Below are positions 1 to 10,064 of a stretch of DNA of 56,886 nt, piece after piece. Numbering within the stretch: the stretch's first letter is position 1; each line of letters begins with the position of its first letter. Made by a program: the position numbers and the translations under genes. Source of the DNA: Actinomortierella ambigua (taxonomy: Eukaryota; Mortierellomycota; Mortierellomycetes; Mortierellales; Mortierellaceae); assembly GCA_016098155.1 (NCBI GenBank), contig JAAAJB010000180.1, forward strand, positions 1 through 56,886, given 5' to 3'. The notes beneath the pieces were generated by a model. It did no database searches. It was not told where the DNA came from and worked only from the letters and a program-made list of their open reading frames with translations.

Positions 1-1097
1 ACCAGGCAGGTCAGGGGCAGGGTCATACAATTGCCAGAGTCCACCTGAAGAGGAACGAGGGTTCGATACATCTGTGTGCAAGGGGTCGACACGTCGAGGC
101 CGACAGATAGAGGAAAAGGGGGTCGACAATTAGAGCCGTCCTTTTTGTTTCACGGGCATCAAAAGAGGGTTTCATTCTTCGGCGCGCATCTGTCCGCGAT
201 CTGCGAGACGCGGCCGCGCGTTGCATCAATAGAGGATAAGAACTATCTGCTACGGAAACAAAGGGAGGGGAGTGGCCCAGAAAAGATATGAGATAAAACT
301 GCACACTATAATGTAATCGACTTACCAATGTATTGCTTCCATACCTTTTTTTTTTTTTGAAAATAGTAGCGATCTGGCGGTGGTACACCTATATTATCAT
401 CCCCAACCCGATTATGTTGTTCAAGGAAGAGCATCAGATCGACCAGCAGTCGAATATAAAGGGCAGGGCTTTGTTGGTCCGTTAGGCTTTGCAACGAGAG
501 CCACGAGGCGCAATATAGACATACTGGATGTCAATGAGTCAAGTTCTTCGAGATCCAAGGGAGCGTACCACAGGATGTCCTTTATGCTCTTATTCTCATT
601 AAACAATTGCGATGGTGACAACAATGGGTTTTTCGTTGGGTTCTCTACGGCCATCAAAAAGGTGGCACGATAACAGAAAAGGTACGGAAAGTATTTGTCC
701 AGACCCTACTCTTTCACGAAAAGAAAGCAGTAAAGCTAGGTCGTCGAGAATGGGCTTCAGGAACTCTCACGAGTCACTTCTTGCTGCCTTACCAAGAAGG
801 GAGGGGGAGGGGGGCTAGCAATGCCATACGCTTGACTACCCCTGGTTTGTGGTTCAATAGATTCAGCCCCACTAAATCCTCGTAAAGAAGTGCGACCCCA
901 CATTGGAATTTCATTCATAAACATTCTTCGCACCTCCTTTGTTTGAGGGGATTTTGCGTGGAGTTGGAGATTAACAATTTAGTGTGCAAAGAGACTTGCT
1001 CCATTTCTTTCATTTCAACCTCTTTCAACACCTACTTCACCTTGCCTACCACGCCTTTTCCTGAGAGGCTAAGCTAGCGCCAAACGAGTACACAAGC
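1..1097. other. Intergenic, possible coding remnant on the minus strand
   Basis: No gene is supported here. On the minus strand, about 421-657 gives a 78-codon open stretch that looks protein-like (acidic, with a DLEELDSLTSSMSILRLV segment). It has no obvious start context, splice partner or recognisable family, so it may be a fragment of a decayed gene. The last 100 bases before 1098 are pyrimidine-rich and probably form the promoter and leader of the S41 gene. Confidence 0.4.
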
Positions 1098-4028
1098 ATG
1101 AAGGTGAAGGACGCAGCAGGATGGATCTCGATCTCCATGGCACTTTTGATTGCCACCGCCTCTTCCTCGAGTCTCCACGTTGAGGCAGCGCCTGCAACTC
1201 CGCCCGACGCCAATGTAACATCGGTTCCTCAGTCACTGTCCGGGACGGCGGATCCTTCGGTCGCGAGCACTGACCCATGTCTGATAGCGACGTCGGCAAA
1301 ATTCCCGATCGACTACAATGTTGCCAAGGCCTGTCTCGATGCAAAGTTTCCATTCCCATCAGACAACTTTGAAAAGACGGTTAAAAGCCTGAAGAAGTTG
1401 GTGTCGGGTAGCTATATCTTTGAAGACATGGCGGCGGACCCGCCCGAGATCGAAGGAATGTCGTTTCCAGAAGCCACTATCAGTGATGATCTCGACGACC
1501 TTCTCGACGAAGCGACAGACTCGTCGAGAGGCAAGCCAATGACGCCGCGTGAGTTCCATGATAAGATCAGGAACATCATGATTCGTGCCCATGACGCCCA
1601 TTTGGGGTACCAGGCCAGTTGCTTCAGCAAATTTTACTTTGAATTTGGTTTTTACTTGGGCGAGGAGTGGGACGATGAGAGAGACGAGAATGTTATCAAG
1701 GTGCAATCCTCTCAACCAAGCTTCAGAGAACTGTCCGGTATGGATTTTGACCCAGATGGCTGCGAGATCGTCACCATCGACGACCACCCAGCGCGCAAGT
1801 TTATCAACAAATGGACCTACCAGAATCTCGACATCTCGAAGGATGAAAATGCGAGGTGAGTGTCAGCAGGAGAGGCGAAGGAGGAGAAGAAGGGTTGAGA
1901 AGGAATGGTTGGATTTATAAAATATACCTCCTCCCTTTCTTTTTTTTTGTAATGTTCCAATAGGCACAACCGCGCGCTAGCCGGCCCAATCTTTAAACTT
2001 AACAAGTTTGCTTACATTTCCAAAGGCAGGTTCTCGCGGAGGAACATGCTGCCGGAGAAATCGTCGCTCAAATTTGGTTTTAAATGCCCCAGTACCTGGG
2101 GGAACAAAGTCGTGCCAGTGAATGTTAAGTGGGGGGCTGAATACACAGGCAACCAAGGAATAGTCTCTGTCAACAATTACTACACCGCCTATTGTGCAGC
2201 TCGTGAGGTTCGCAATGCTATCACTTCGGAAGAAGGCGAGGTAGAAGTCAATGGTGGTGACAGTGCTCATCCGGTCCCCAAGCCAGTCGAAGATGGATAT
2301 GAACAGGTGCAGTCTTTTCAAGGGCAATGGGCCACACTACCCCCAGCTGTACGCGAAAAGAGGATTGCTGAAACAGTACAAGAGTTCAAGAATATGCCGA
2401 CCTGGCTGTCAAGACGCACCGAAGAAGTTCTTTTAGGTCAAACAGGAGAGGGGTCGCCATCCAGACTCGAATGGACGGACGAGACAGACGAAGGGCTCCT
2501 GCGAGCACAGGCAGAGAGGATTCTCCGTGCGATACCTGTCGAAGATCATGTTCCTCAGCTTCCTATCTTTGAGCCGCAAGAAATCGTAGACTCGTCGCGC
2601 TATCAAGACTTTCGTGGTGCAGATACGGGTTACACTACTCTACTCAGTAGTCCCTATGGCCTTCATGCACGTAAGGCGTCAAGTCTTTCTGCCATGTGGA
2701 TAGCTTATGATAACGTGTGTGTCAATTGCTCTCTTTCTTTCCATCGGGGTCACCTAATATTTTTTCTTATTTCTTTTAATTTTTTTTTTCCGTTCAAAGT
2801 GCTTCTGGCTGACAAAAAGACAGGAGTACTTATCATTCCGACATTCAGCCCCAAGGACAGATACGACAATGGGGCTTATCCAGAGTATTACTCCAATTTG
2901 CTCCAGGCGATCGACGTACTCCGCCCAGTGGCTGAGCATCTGATTCTGGATGTATCGAGCAATGGAGGTGGCAGCGTATGCCTGTCACAATATTTCGTCT
3001 CGGCCTTCTTCCCTGACACGCCCAAGGTGGTCAGCAATGTCCGACTTTCAAAGCTAGAGGCTGAGCTCATCGCTGCGGATATGGGTCAGTACTTCAACTT
3101 TCTCACACCACAGGGCAGGTTCTATGATGTTGACTATCTTACGGACAAGGTGAAACATTCAAATCGCGAAGAGTCCTTCACCAATTACCTCAACGAGTAT
3201 TGTTTAAAGTATAAGAACAGCGGCATCAAGGTGGACCCGGCAGCTGAAGCGCAACGGCCGCGAAGCATTCACAAGGGCTATGTATATGATCCGAGCAAAG
3301 TCTACTACCCCTGGGATGCCGAGGACATCGTCATCTTCTCGGACGGCCTGTGTGGCTCAGCCTGTGCCACCTTTACAAACCAACTCGTTCAAAAGAATAA
3401 CGTCTGGTCAATTGTATACGGAGGCGGTGATGATCCCTACGACCCTTTTTCGTATTCGTCGTTCCCAGGCGGTCAGGTCATCGGAGCGGAGACATACTTT
3501 GAATATTACAAAGAATTGCAGTTTTCCAATGAAGTCTCGAGTGGTGATTCGTCCACGGGCCGCCAATTGAATAGTAGTCAAGAGCAGCAGAGCAATACAT
3601 ATCCGTTGTCGTCGATCGTGAGCCAAGACAAGAGAGCAGACACGGGCGAGGAGTCAGGCAGCGGAGGTGATGGAGGCGACCAGTTCCCAGTGCGGATCTC
3701 ACGCTCCCAGCGCAAACGTCTGCTAGAGTTGTTGCCGGAGCCGTTCCAGCAGAGTGGCTATTTTTCGTTTGCGTGGCGGCAGAATTACAACACTGGCAAT
3801 GTCTACGAGCTGTTTGTGCAGAGCAAAGAGGGCGACGACGAGTGGGTGCCGAACTGGGGGCCAGACATTGGTCAGTGGAACGAGTATAGTTTCTTGCCGG
3901 CGACGTATCGGATCCCGATCACAGCGATAAGCTACAAGGCGTATCATCATCTTTGGGAGGATGCGCGAGACGCTGTCTGGGGGCCTGCCACTCGCGACAC
4001 GGAGAAGGAAATAGTGGACGAAGAATAG
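1098..4028 (+). CDS. Secreted S41-family (tail-specific/CPAF-like) peptidase, three exons
   Basis: Exons are 1098-1855, 1964-2718 and 2800-4028, giving 913 aa. The second intron is 81 nt, so the frame also reads straight through it. The N-terminus is a signal peptide (hydrophobic residues about 12-30, then AAPATPP), so the protein should be secreted. A Cys-containing N-terminal domain covers residues 55-250. The S41 core is in the last exon: a strand-loop ILDVSSNGGG near residue 553, where the family has its GNGGG turn, and DGLCGSACATF near 690, whose Ser sits where the S41 nucleophile is found. I did not find a confident Lys/Glu partner by eye, so activity is inferred. A decayed paralogue lies 1.4 kb downstream. 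The start was chosen for its signal peptide and the upstream pyrimidine-rich leader. S41-like secreted proteins of this build are common in Mortierella-type fungi (from memory). Confidence 0.75.
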
Positions 4029-5452
4029 ACCCCTACACCCTCAAACCTGAAAAGAATATGACGGGTATATATATATGGGCGAGAGCTCCCTACTCTCTTT
4101 CCTTTATTGGTGCAATTAGCTGTGTGCACATCTGTTAGGGACCTCTGATGAGCTGTCGTTTATGGTCCCTGAGAAGAGAAGCATGTCCTTCTTGAAAGCG
4201 ATCAAACTGGTTCTATGCGTTTCAGAAAATAGAATAATAAAGGAGCGCACCCTATTACATTTGATTTTCGTGTTCTTTGCATTTCCCATACATTTCCATG
4301 TCACCCCTCGACAAAGGCGTCATCAGCGTTTTCCAGCACCGGTTCCTGAACATGCTTGGCAATAAGCAAATTTCCAAATCGCTCCGGTCCAAAGAGGGAG
4401 GCAATCTCCAGTGGAAAAGCATGGTCCCTGATCTATGAAAAAGACAACACCGAGGCACCGTTTCAAGACAGCTGGTCTCCTCCCTCTTAAACACATCAAG
4501 ACTTTAGACTTTTACCCGTCAAAAGCGGAAGTAGAAGACAACCGCTTTCGTCTCCAACATACTCAGGATCGGGTGAGGACGAGGACAACGAACAAAATGA
4601 AGAGCTTGAGGAGCTTGAGGAGGCACAATCTACAACACCACCAACAACAACGGCAACAACGAAGGACAGAAATGTCAGGGGAGAGTATGTTTAGTATCTT
4701 GCATCCACTCTCGTCAGCAACGACTTCAGCATTACTCATGATAGCGAGCAGAGAGATGCAGTAGACTTGGTCATCGACGCTGCGCAGGAACGTTGTGCGA
4801 TCAGGTGTACGAAAAGGGAAATCCAAAAGGCGCGAGAGAAGAGCCCCTCCTTGGGAGCTGGAGAGACGGCCATCTAGGATGCCACCTCTATAGCGACATG
4901 GTCAAAGACTTTAACTACAATAATCCTACCTTTCGCAAGGCTACGCGTCGCAGTGCCCGCCAAGCTAATAAGAAGAGGTCTGCTATGAAAGTAAGCAGTT
5001 TTTTTCTGGATGTGGTTTACAGGTGAACAGAAGGGGCTGCAAACACTCCCACCTTCTAATTCCTACTACGAGACAATAGGAAGGTAGTGCAGAGGTGATG
5101 CGAATGCAGAGCTGAAAAATTGGAATGGGTTGTTCCTCACAAGGAATGCCCCTCACTACTTGTATCGCAAGCAAGGGAATATGTCGAGCTCAAGGCTTGG
5201 TCCACCATTGTTATGTGATCCGATAAATAGCCAGCTCCTAATCGACATTTAGAGGGGTGAAATCCACCGCTCATCGACATTTTGAATACCTCCTCTCTTG
5301 AGCAGGGCTAGACGAGACCTATCCCTTCTCTTTACTCCCTCATCCCATCAGTTCCTCTTTTAACGTATGCTTCAGCGATCTCTACTTCATTCAGGACCGT
5401 TATTCGCGACTCTTTCGACACCCTATTCCACAAGCGACAGGAAGACCCAGGC
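4029..5452. other. Intergenic with scattered decayed coding sequence
   Basis: No intact gene. About 4540-4880 in one plus-strand frame encodes an acidic tract (GEDEDNEQNEELEELEE), a Thr-rich linker, one in-frame TAG, then SNDFSITHDSEQRDAVDLV and a stop. About 4890-4989 reads as a basic segment ending in AMK followed by a GTAAGC donor-like site. Together these look like pieces of an inactivated gene of unknown family. About 5280-5450 is probably the old promoter of the S41 pseudogene. Confidence 0.35.
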
Positions 5453-6250
5453 ATGAAAGGAAATGGCACTTCCAAGGGGATCTTAAACTTTGTGGTACTT
5501 ATGGTCGCTATAACCCCTTCCTTGGCTCTTCTCAGTGAGGTGGCGCCTGATGCGCCAGATCCACTATCAGCATCTGTGGTGACGCCTCCTTCGCTCTTGA
5601 GTGATACATGTCAGGCGGCGGCGTCATCGACGGACCCAATCGATTACAAAGTTGCCAAGGCTTGTCTAGAGGCAGCGTTCCCATTTCCGAGAGACGATTT
5701 CCTCAAGATGATGGAGAACCTGAAGCGGTTGATTTCAGGCAACCATGACGTTGCGGATGGAGCAGCGAATCCACCATAAGATCCACGGACGACCTATTCC
5801 AAAAACAAAAAGAAGGAAAAGGAAATAGGGTCAGTCAGGATCGATCAAGGGAGCTGCTCAGATATTTCTTGCGGCAAGCGCGAAGGAAAATCAAAAGTTG
5901 ACGCTTCACGAAGTTTCCGCGGGTGGGGATCAGGAACATCATATTTCGCGCCCATGAAGGCAACGTATTTTACAAGGGCCGACTTACCTTACTGCCCATT
6001 GGATGCCAAAGACATGCTTATCTTTTTGCGAGGACTTCTGCGGCTCCAAAAAAATAGTCAAATGCCCAAGGGGCTGTCGTCTACGCAGAGGTATCAAATA
6101 CTTTTACAGAAGAATGTGGATCAGCTACAAAAAAAAATGGCGCGATAGCCTGAGTACAAAGTCGACAAGCGGGGATGAACTTCAATGGCGCGACTATGAG
6201 CTATAGCTGTAGAAGAACGCGTGAGATGTTGTCTGGAAAGATTGATGGAG
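5453..6250 (+). pseudogene. Decayed tandem copy of the S41-family peptidase
   Basis: The first 108 codons (start at 5453, stop at 5777) match the N-terminus of the intact S41 gene: a hydrophobic leader, then IDYKVAKACLEAAFPFPRDD against IDYNVAKACLDAKFPFPSDN. A stop then falls just after ANPP, where the parent reads ADPPEIEG. Homology continues past the stop. Around 5900-5960 GIRNIIFRAHEG matches the parent KIRNIMIRAHDA. The sequence then jumps to the active-site region: at 5985-6055 DAKDMLIF and EDFCGS match DAEDIVIFSDGLCGS in shifted frames. About 6220 still resembles the parent C-terminal DARDAVW at the nucleotide level. So roughly 1.6 kb of the middle is deleted, with frameshifts and stops. 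This is a clear pseudogene. The right edge is approximate. Confidence 0.85.
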
Positions 6251-6403
6251 ATGCCGCGAAAATTCATCTTGGTGGCTTTGTGTTCCCCCCCTCCCTCCTC
6301 CGCTCTCTCTCTCTCACGTTCTCGGCCTCTCCTCGTCCCCTGTGATCAGTTTCCCGCTCAGCAATCGAGTCCCCTACCTCAATCCCAAGCTTTTACTGGA
6401 CAA

Positions 6404-7205
6404 ATGTCAAAGAATCAGGAGCAAGAGACGCCATCGCCGTCAACAGCACCTACAACCACCACATCCCCATTCCAGCCCCAGCATGCCTGGCAGACTCATT
6501 ACTACAATGCCGCCTCGGCGCCCAACCTGTCTGACCTGTCGAAGAACCCACTGCTGACCCGGATAGGGCTCGAGCCCGTCAAGCGGATCACGTTCATCAC
6601 GCTGTCGGCGTCGTTCTGGGGTCTTGTCATGGGAGCCGCGATTGGTTCGCGGCAGTCGGGCATGCAATATCTGGCCGAGAATGCCCACCGGTTACCCAAG
6701 AACATGGAGGGCTGGTACTTTTACCATCGGCGGAAAAACTATCGCATGATGCTCGGTGGCCTCAAACGGGGTACTCACTATGCATTCAAGACTGGTGGAC
6801 TGGTGGCCCTGTATGAGATCTTGGAAGCAAGCGCTGATTTCTACCGTGGCGGCGCAGATGTCTTCAACTCGGTCGCGGCCGGTGTTGCTTCGGGAAGTAT
6901 CTTTTCTCTGATCAGTAAGTCATCTTTAAGGTGTCGGGGAGAGGGGATGAGAAGAGGGGAAGGGCAGGAAGACACGGACACGATAAACTCACACTTACAC
7001 ACACATTCACTCTTTCTCAATAGACAAACTGCCAAGGCAGAGCACTAAACACACATTGATTCTTGGCGCGGGATTTGGATTGGTTAGTGGCGGTCTACAG
7101 GACTTTTCGTCGTTTTTAAAGGGCAACCCACTATGGTACTTTCCACAATCGATCAGGGAAAGGTCTCTGGCACTGCGGATGCCTGCCGTCAAGGATGACA
7201 AATAA
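6404..7205 (+). CDS. Tim17/Tim22/Tim23-family membrane protein
   Basis: Exons are 6404-6914 and 7024-7205, giving 230 aa. The open frame extends upstream to 6221, but that part overlaps the S41 remnant and reads as low-complexity leader, so the Met of MSKNQEQETPS was chosen. After a Ser/Thr/Pro-rich N-terminus of about 40 residues comes a Gly-rich helix region (SFWGLVMGAAIGSRQSG), the motif GWYFYHRRKNYRMMLGGLK, and further helices (FKTGGLVALYEILEAS and VAAGVASGSIFSLI) ending with GAGFGLVSGGLQD. This helix and Gly pattern is that of the fungal Tim17/22/23/Pmp24 superfamily, whose members sit in mitochondrial or peroxisomal membranes. It is not a canonical Tim17, Tim22 or Tim23. A TIMMDC1-like complex I assembly role is possible but not shown. 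Confidence 0.75.
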
Positions 7206-7471
7206 AATATTCACCCGCAGTTGTACACTATCCTCGATCCCGCTTCGGGTGTTTTTTTTTTTATTCTTTGGATGTTGGCGCCAGGATTTTGTTAGGAGAA
7301 GGTACATTGTCTATGGGCAGGTCAAATAGAAAGTGTATTGTCAAGACAGCCTAGCCAACCAGGGGGTCATACAGGTGGCTCGGCTTTGCGTGGATAAAAT
7401 ATACTCACAAAGTGTTTTTGTTCGGGTGTTGTACATTGATGATATATGATAGAAAAGAAACAGAAAGAAGG

Positions 7472-8905
7472 CTACTTTGAATTGTTGGCATTGGCGGTGG
7501 AGGCGACTTCCATACCAGCCGCCTTTCGGATACTGTCTGTAAGCCCCTGAGGCGCATTCTCCCCAAAGACGTCCTTGATAAAGTCCACGACAAGGTGCTT
7601 TGGGTACTCAACATAGGCGCGGGCACCCCATCGGTATTCCATTTCAGCCTTCTCCCCCGATTCGTCCATGTGTGCCAGTTTGATTCGTTCCAGGTACCGC
7701 TTCTTGATCAACTGATCCAGCTTCTTCGTCACGTCTCCAAAATATGAATTGTCCTCCAGCAACGACAGCCTACGAAGGTGGGACATCAGCGCACTCTCGT
7801 AGATCGCTCCATTCCGCACCATGATCAAACTCAGGATGACCATCAACAATCCCGACGACTCTAGGTCTGCCTCTTGGTCGATCACAGAGGACGCCATCAG
7901 CTCTTGCGGAAGAATCGTCCTCAGGATGTACGATTTCGATCCTGCAGGGCCCTTGATTCCACCAGCACCGGCTCCTCCTGCATTATTACTGCTACCTCCG
8001 GCACCAGCGGCACCAGCAGCAGTCGAAGAGCCAGCTGCTGTTGTTGCCGCACCACCACTGGAAGGGCCTCCAGGAACAGTGGAAGCCTTGGATCGAACGG
8101 TCAGCTCCACCATTTCCATGCCAAAGATATCGCGGAGGCGCTGTTGTGCCAATCCAAAGATCGTGTCAAACAAACGGGAGTGGTCGCCCAACACTTCCCT
8201 GATGTCGTCGCGCTTCAGGGGTGCATCAGAGTGGGAGGTGAAGATGGCTAGCCTTACTACATCCTTGACCAGTCTTTCCTTATCCTATTGTAACATCAAC
8301 ATAGTGTCAGAAAAAAAAATAGCAACAACGTCAGAACAGGACATAAAAAGGTTAAATAGGAGACCGAATAGCATGTACAAACAAACCGAGGCAAAGAAGA
8401 AGAAGTAAAAAATGGAGTCCAACATAGAGGTGAGAAAAGATCCAGCTGTGAGGAAGGTCCTACCTCGTCATCAAGTCCCCGCGAGCTCGATTCGCCTGTA
8501 GCCGGCTGCTTGGCGCTTGAGCCCAAGTCGACATAAGAATCGCTATCCTCGCGGCGTAATCTGCGTTTTTGTGATCCTGACGATTCTGCAGCTGCCCCAC
8601 GCTTTGAGCCTCTATAAGAACTGCCATAGTTGTCGTCACTGTCGTCGTCGTCGTCCTAAGGAGTGGAGGTAGAAGAATGCGGGCTGTTAGTATCGATCAG
8701 GCTTTTCATTTTTTTTTCTCTTAAACTTTTTGGTGGCGTTTGTTCCGTTTTTTCTTGTGTGCATCTTACAGCATTGGCGCGCTTCCGTGGAGGGGCCTAT
8801 GAAGGGAATCAAATTCAGTGGACAGCGGATGTATGATTAGCATGGCGTCGTGAAGTGGATGGGGGTTTCTAGCTGTAAATCCAGACTTGATGTAGAGGTT
8901 ACCAT
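7472..8905 (-). CDS. NSE3: NSE3, MAGE-domain subunit of the SMC5/6 complex
   Basis: Exons in transcript order are 8905-8903 (ATG only), 8796-8770, 8655-8464 and 8284-7472, giving 344 aa with continuous frame. After a basic and acidic N-terminus (APPRKRANA, then a run of Asp) the MAGE/Nse3 winged-helix domain starts at DKERLVKDVVRLAIF. It continues through LFDTIFGLAQQRLRDIFGM and SGLLMVILSLIMVRNGAIYE, and ends with YRWGARAYVEYPK. An Ala/Gly/Ser-rich insert of about 50 residues interrupts the domain. Nse3 pairs with Nse1 and Nse4 in the SMC5/6 complex, which acts in homologous recombination and replication-fork stability in the nucleus. The domain call is strong. The three-base start exon is the only solution I found that gives a Met in frame, so the extreme N-terminus is less certain. 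The gene is divergently transcribed from NDUFB7. Confidence 0.85.
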
Positions 8906-9117
8906 GGCTGGTTCGCTTGAGAGAGTTTGTGAGAAGTAGGAAAGTCGTACCATTTGACTTTTCTCAGTCTCTTTCTCTCTGAGTGACGTAGTAAAAAACC
9001 AATTTGAGGGAGGGCTCGGAGCTTGTCCTGATCTTCGCGCATTCAATCCCCATTGCCCTTCTCCCATCACACTCTTTCTACACACTCCTCTCTCTCCCCC
9101 TCTCTCTTAGCCACAAC
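8906..9117. promoter_or_regulatory. Shared promoter region between NSE3 and NDUFB7
   Basis: The two start codons face away from each other and are only about 210 bp apart, so both promoters must lie here. The NDUFB7 side is strongly pyrimidine-rich (CT runs just before the ATG). No TATA box is evident. Confidence 0.5.
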
Positions 9118-9748
9118 ATGACCGCCACACACAAGGAGATGGCTGATGCCCGCCTGCCTATGGGCTGGCGCGATTCGTGCGCCCAGCTGTTGATCCCCCT
9201 CAACAAGTGCCGATCCGAGACCTACTACCTGCCATTCAAGTGCCAGGATGAGCGCCACGAATACGAAAAGTGCCAATACGACGAGTACGTGAGGGTCAAG
9301 GCAGACACTGTGTGCATTGTTGAGCCAGGAAAGCAAACATCATGGCAGGAAGGACAAGGAGCAGGAGTCAGTGGAGACCACTATTCATAAGGAAGGGGGG
9401 TTTACAGAGGACAGGGGAAATAATCTCCCCCGGAGTAAAATTCCGAACGACATACTGCCGCATAGACATAGGCAGGAACCAATTGGCTGACATGAGGAGT
9501 TGGTGGATATGCGTCTCGCAAGCACCATATCGCCAACCACATCAAGGATCGAGGACACAAGGCGGCTGGATGACCACCCTACCTGGACAAGAGTCTACTG
9601 CAACTGTCGTCCAACATGGAAGCAGGAACGGACGTTGTGTTTCAAGCGTAAGATCTAACTAATCTCCTCATTCTTCTCTCTCTAAATTAGTTACCTTCGT
9701 CGCATGAAGCTCGCCGAGGAGAAGAAGCTTGCTGAGGCTGACGAGTAG
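9118..9748 (+). CDS. NDUFB7: NADH dehydrogenase (complex I) subunit NDUFB7
   Basis: Exons are 9118-9284 and 9691-9748, giving 74 aa. The donor GTACGTGAG splits the codon after YD, and the product then ends YLRRMKLAEEKKLAEADE. Two CX9C motifs are visible, C-AQLLIPLNK-C and C-QDERHEYEK-C. They form the twin CX9C helical hairpin that is oxidised by the Mia40 pathway in the intermembrane space. The GWRDSCAQLLIPLNKCR block is typical of the B18 subunit of the complex I membrane arm. The protein is short for the family but has all core elements. The intron is 406 nt, much longer than most neighbours; I see no RNA gene in it. Confidence 0.9.
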
Positions 9749-10064
9749 AATCTTGCAACTCCTTCAGGATACACCATCGCTCTCTCTTTTTTTTTTCTCC
9801 GCCTTACTACTCTACTACAACCATATCCCCCTCCTCCTCCCATATCAACTACCAAAAACACAAAAGCATTGGACAGTACACCATGAAATAGATGAAGAAT
9901 ACAGCTCGTCCTTGTTTGATGTTACATATGCCAAAGTTGAACGACCTCTCTCTCGCGCGCGCGCTCTCCCATCAAAATCAACAACAACAACAAAAGGTTG
10001 TACGCCGCACAATAAGCAACGATGCTGGGAAACATTCACTTGGAATTCTATTATGGTGGAGCAG
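9749..10064. other. Convergent intergenic spacer
   Basis: This is the 3' flank of NDUFB7 (plus) and of the Tonsoku-like gene (minus). It contains T-rich and CT-rich tracts near 9780-9840 and a short CAA repeat near 9980-9996. No gene is seen. Confidence 0.5.

Noticed and set aside
6221..6403. Upstream extension of the Tim17-family ORF
   Set aside because: It overlaps the end of the S41 pseudogene remnant and a CT-rich leader, so the Met at 6404 is preferred.
9285..9690. Possible RNA gene inside the 406-nt NDUFB7 intron
   Set aside because: No snoRNA box pair or stable tRNA-like fold could be seen; it may simply be a long intron.
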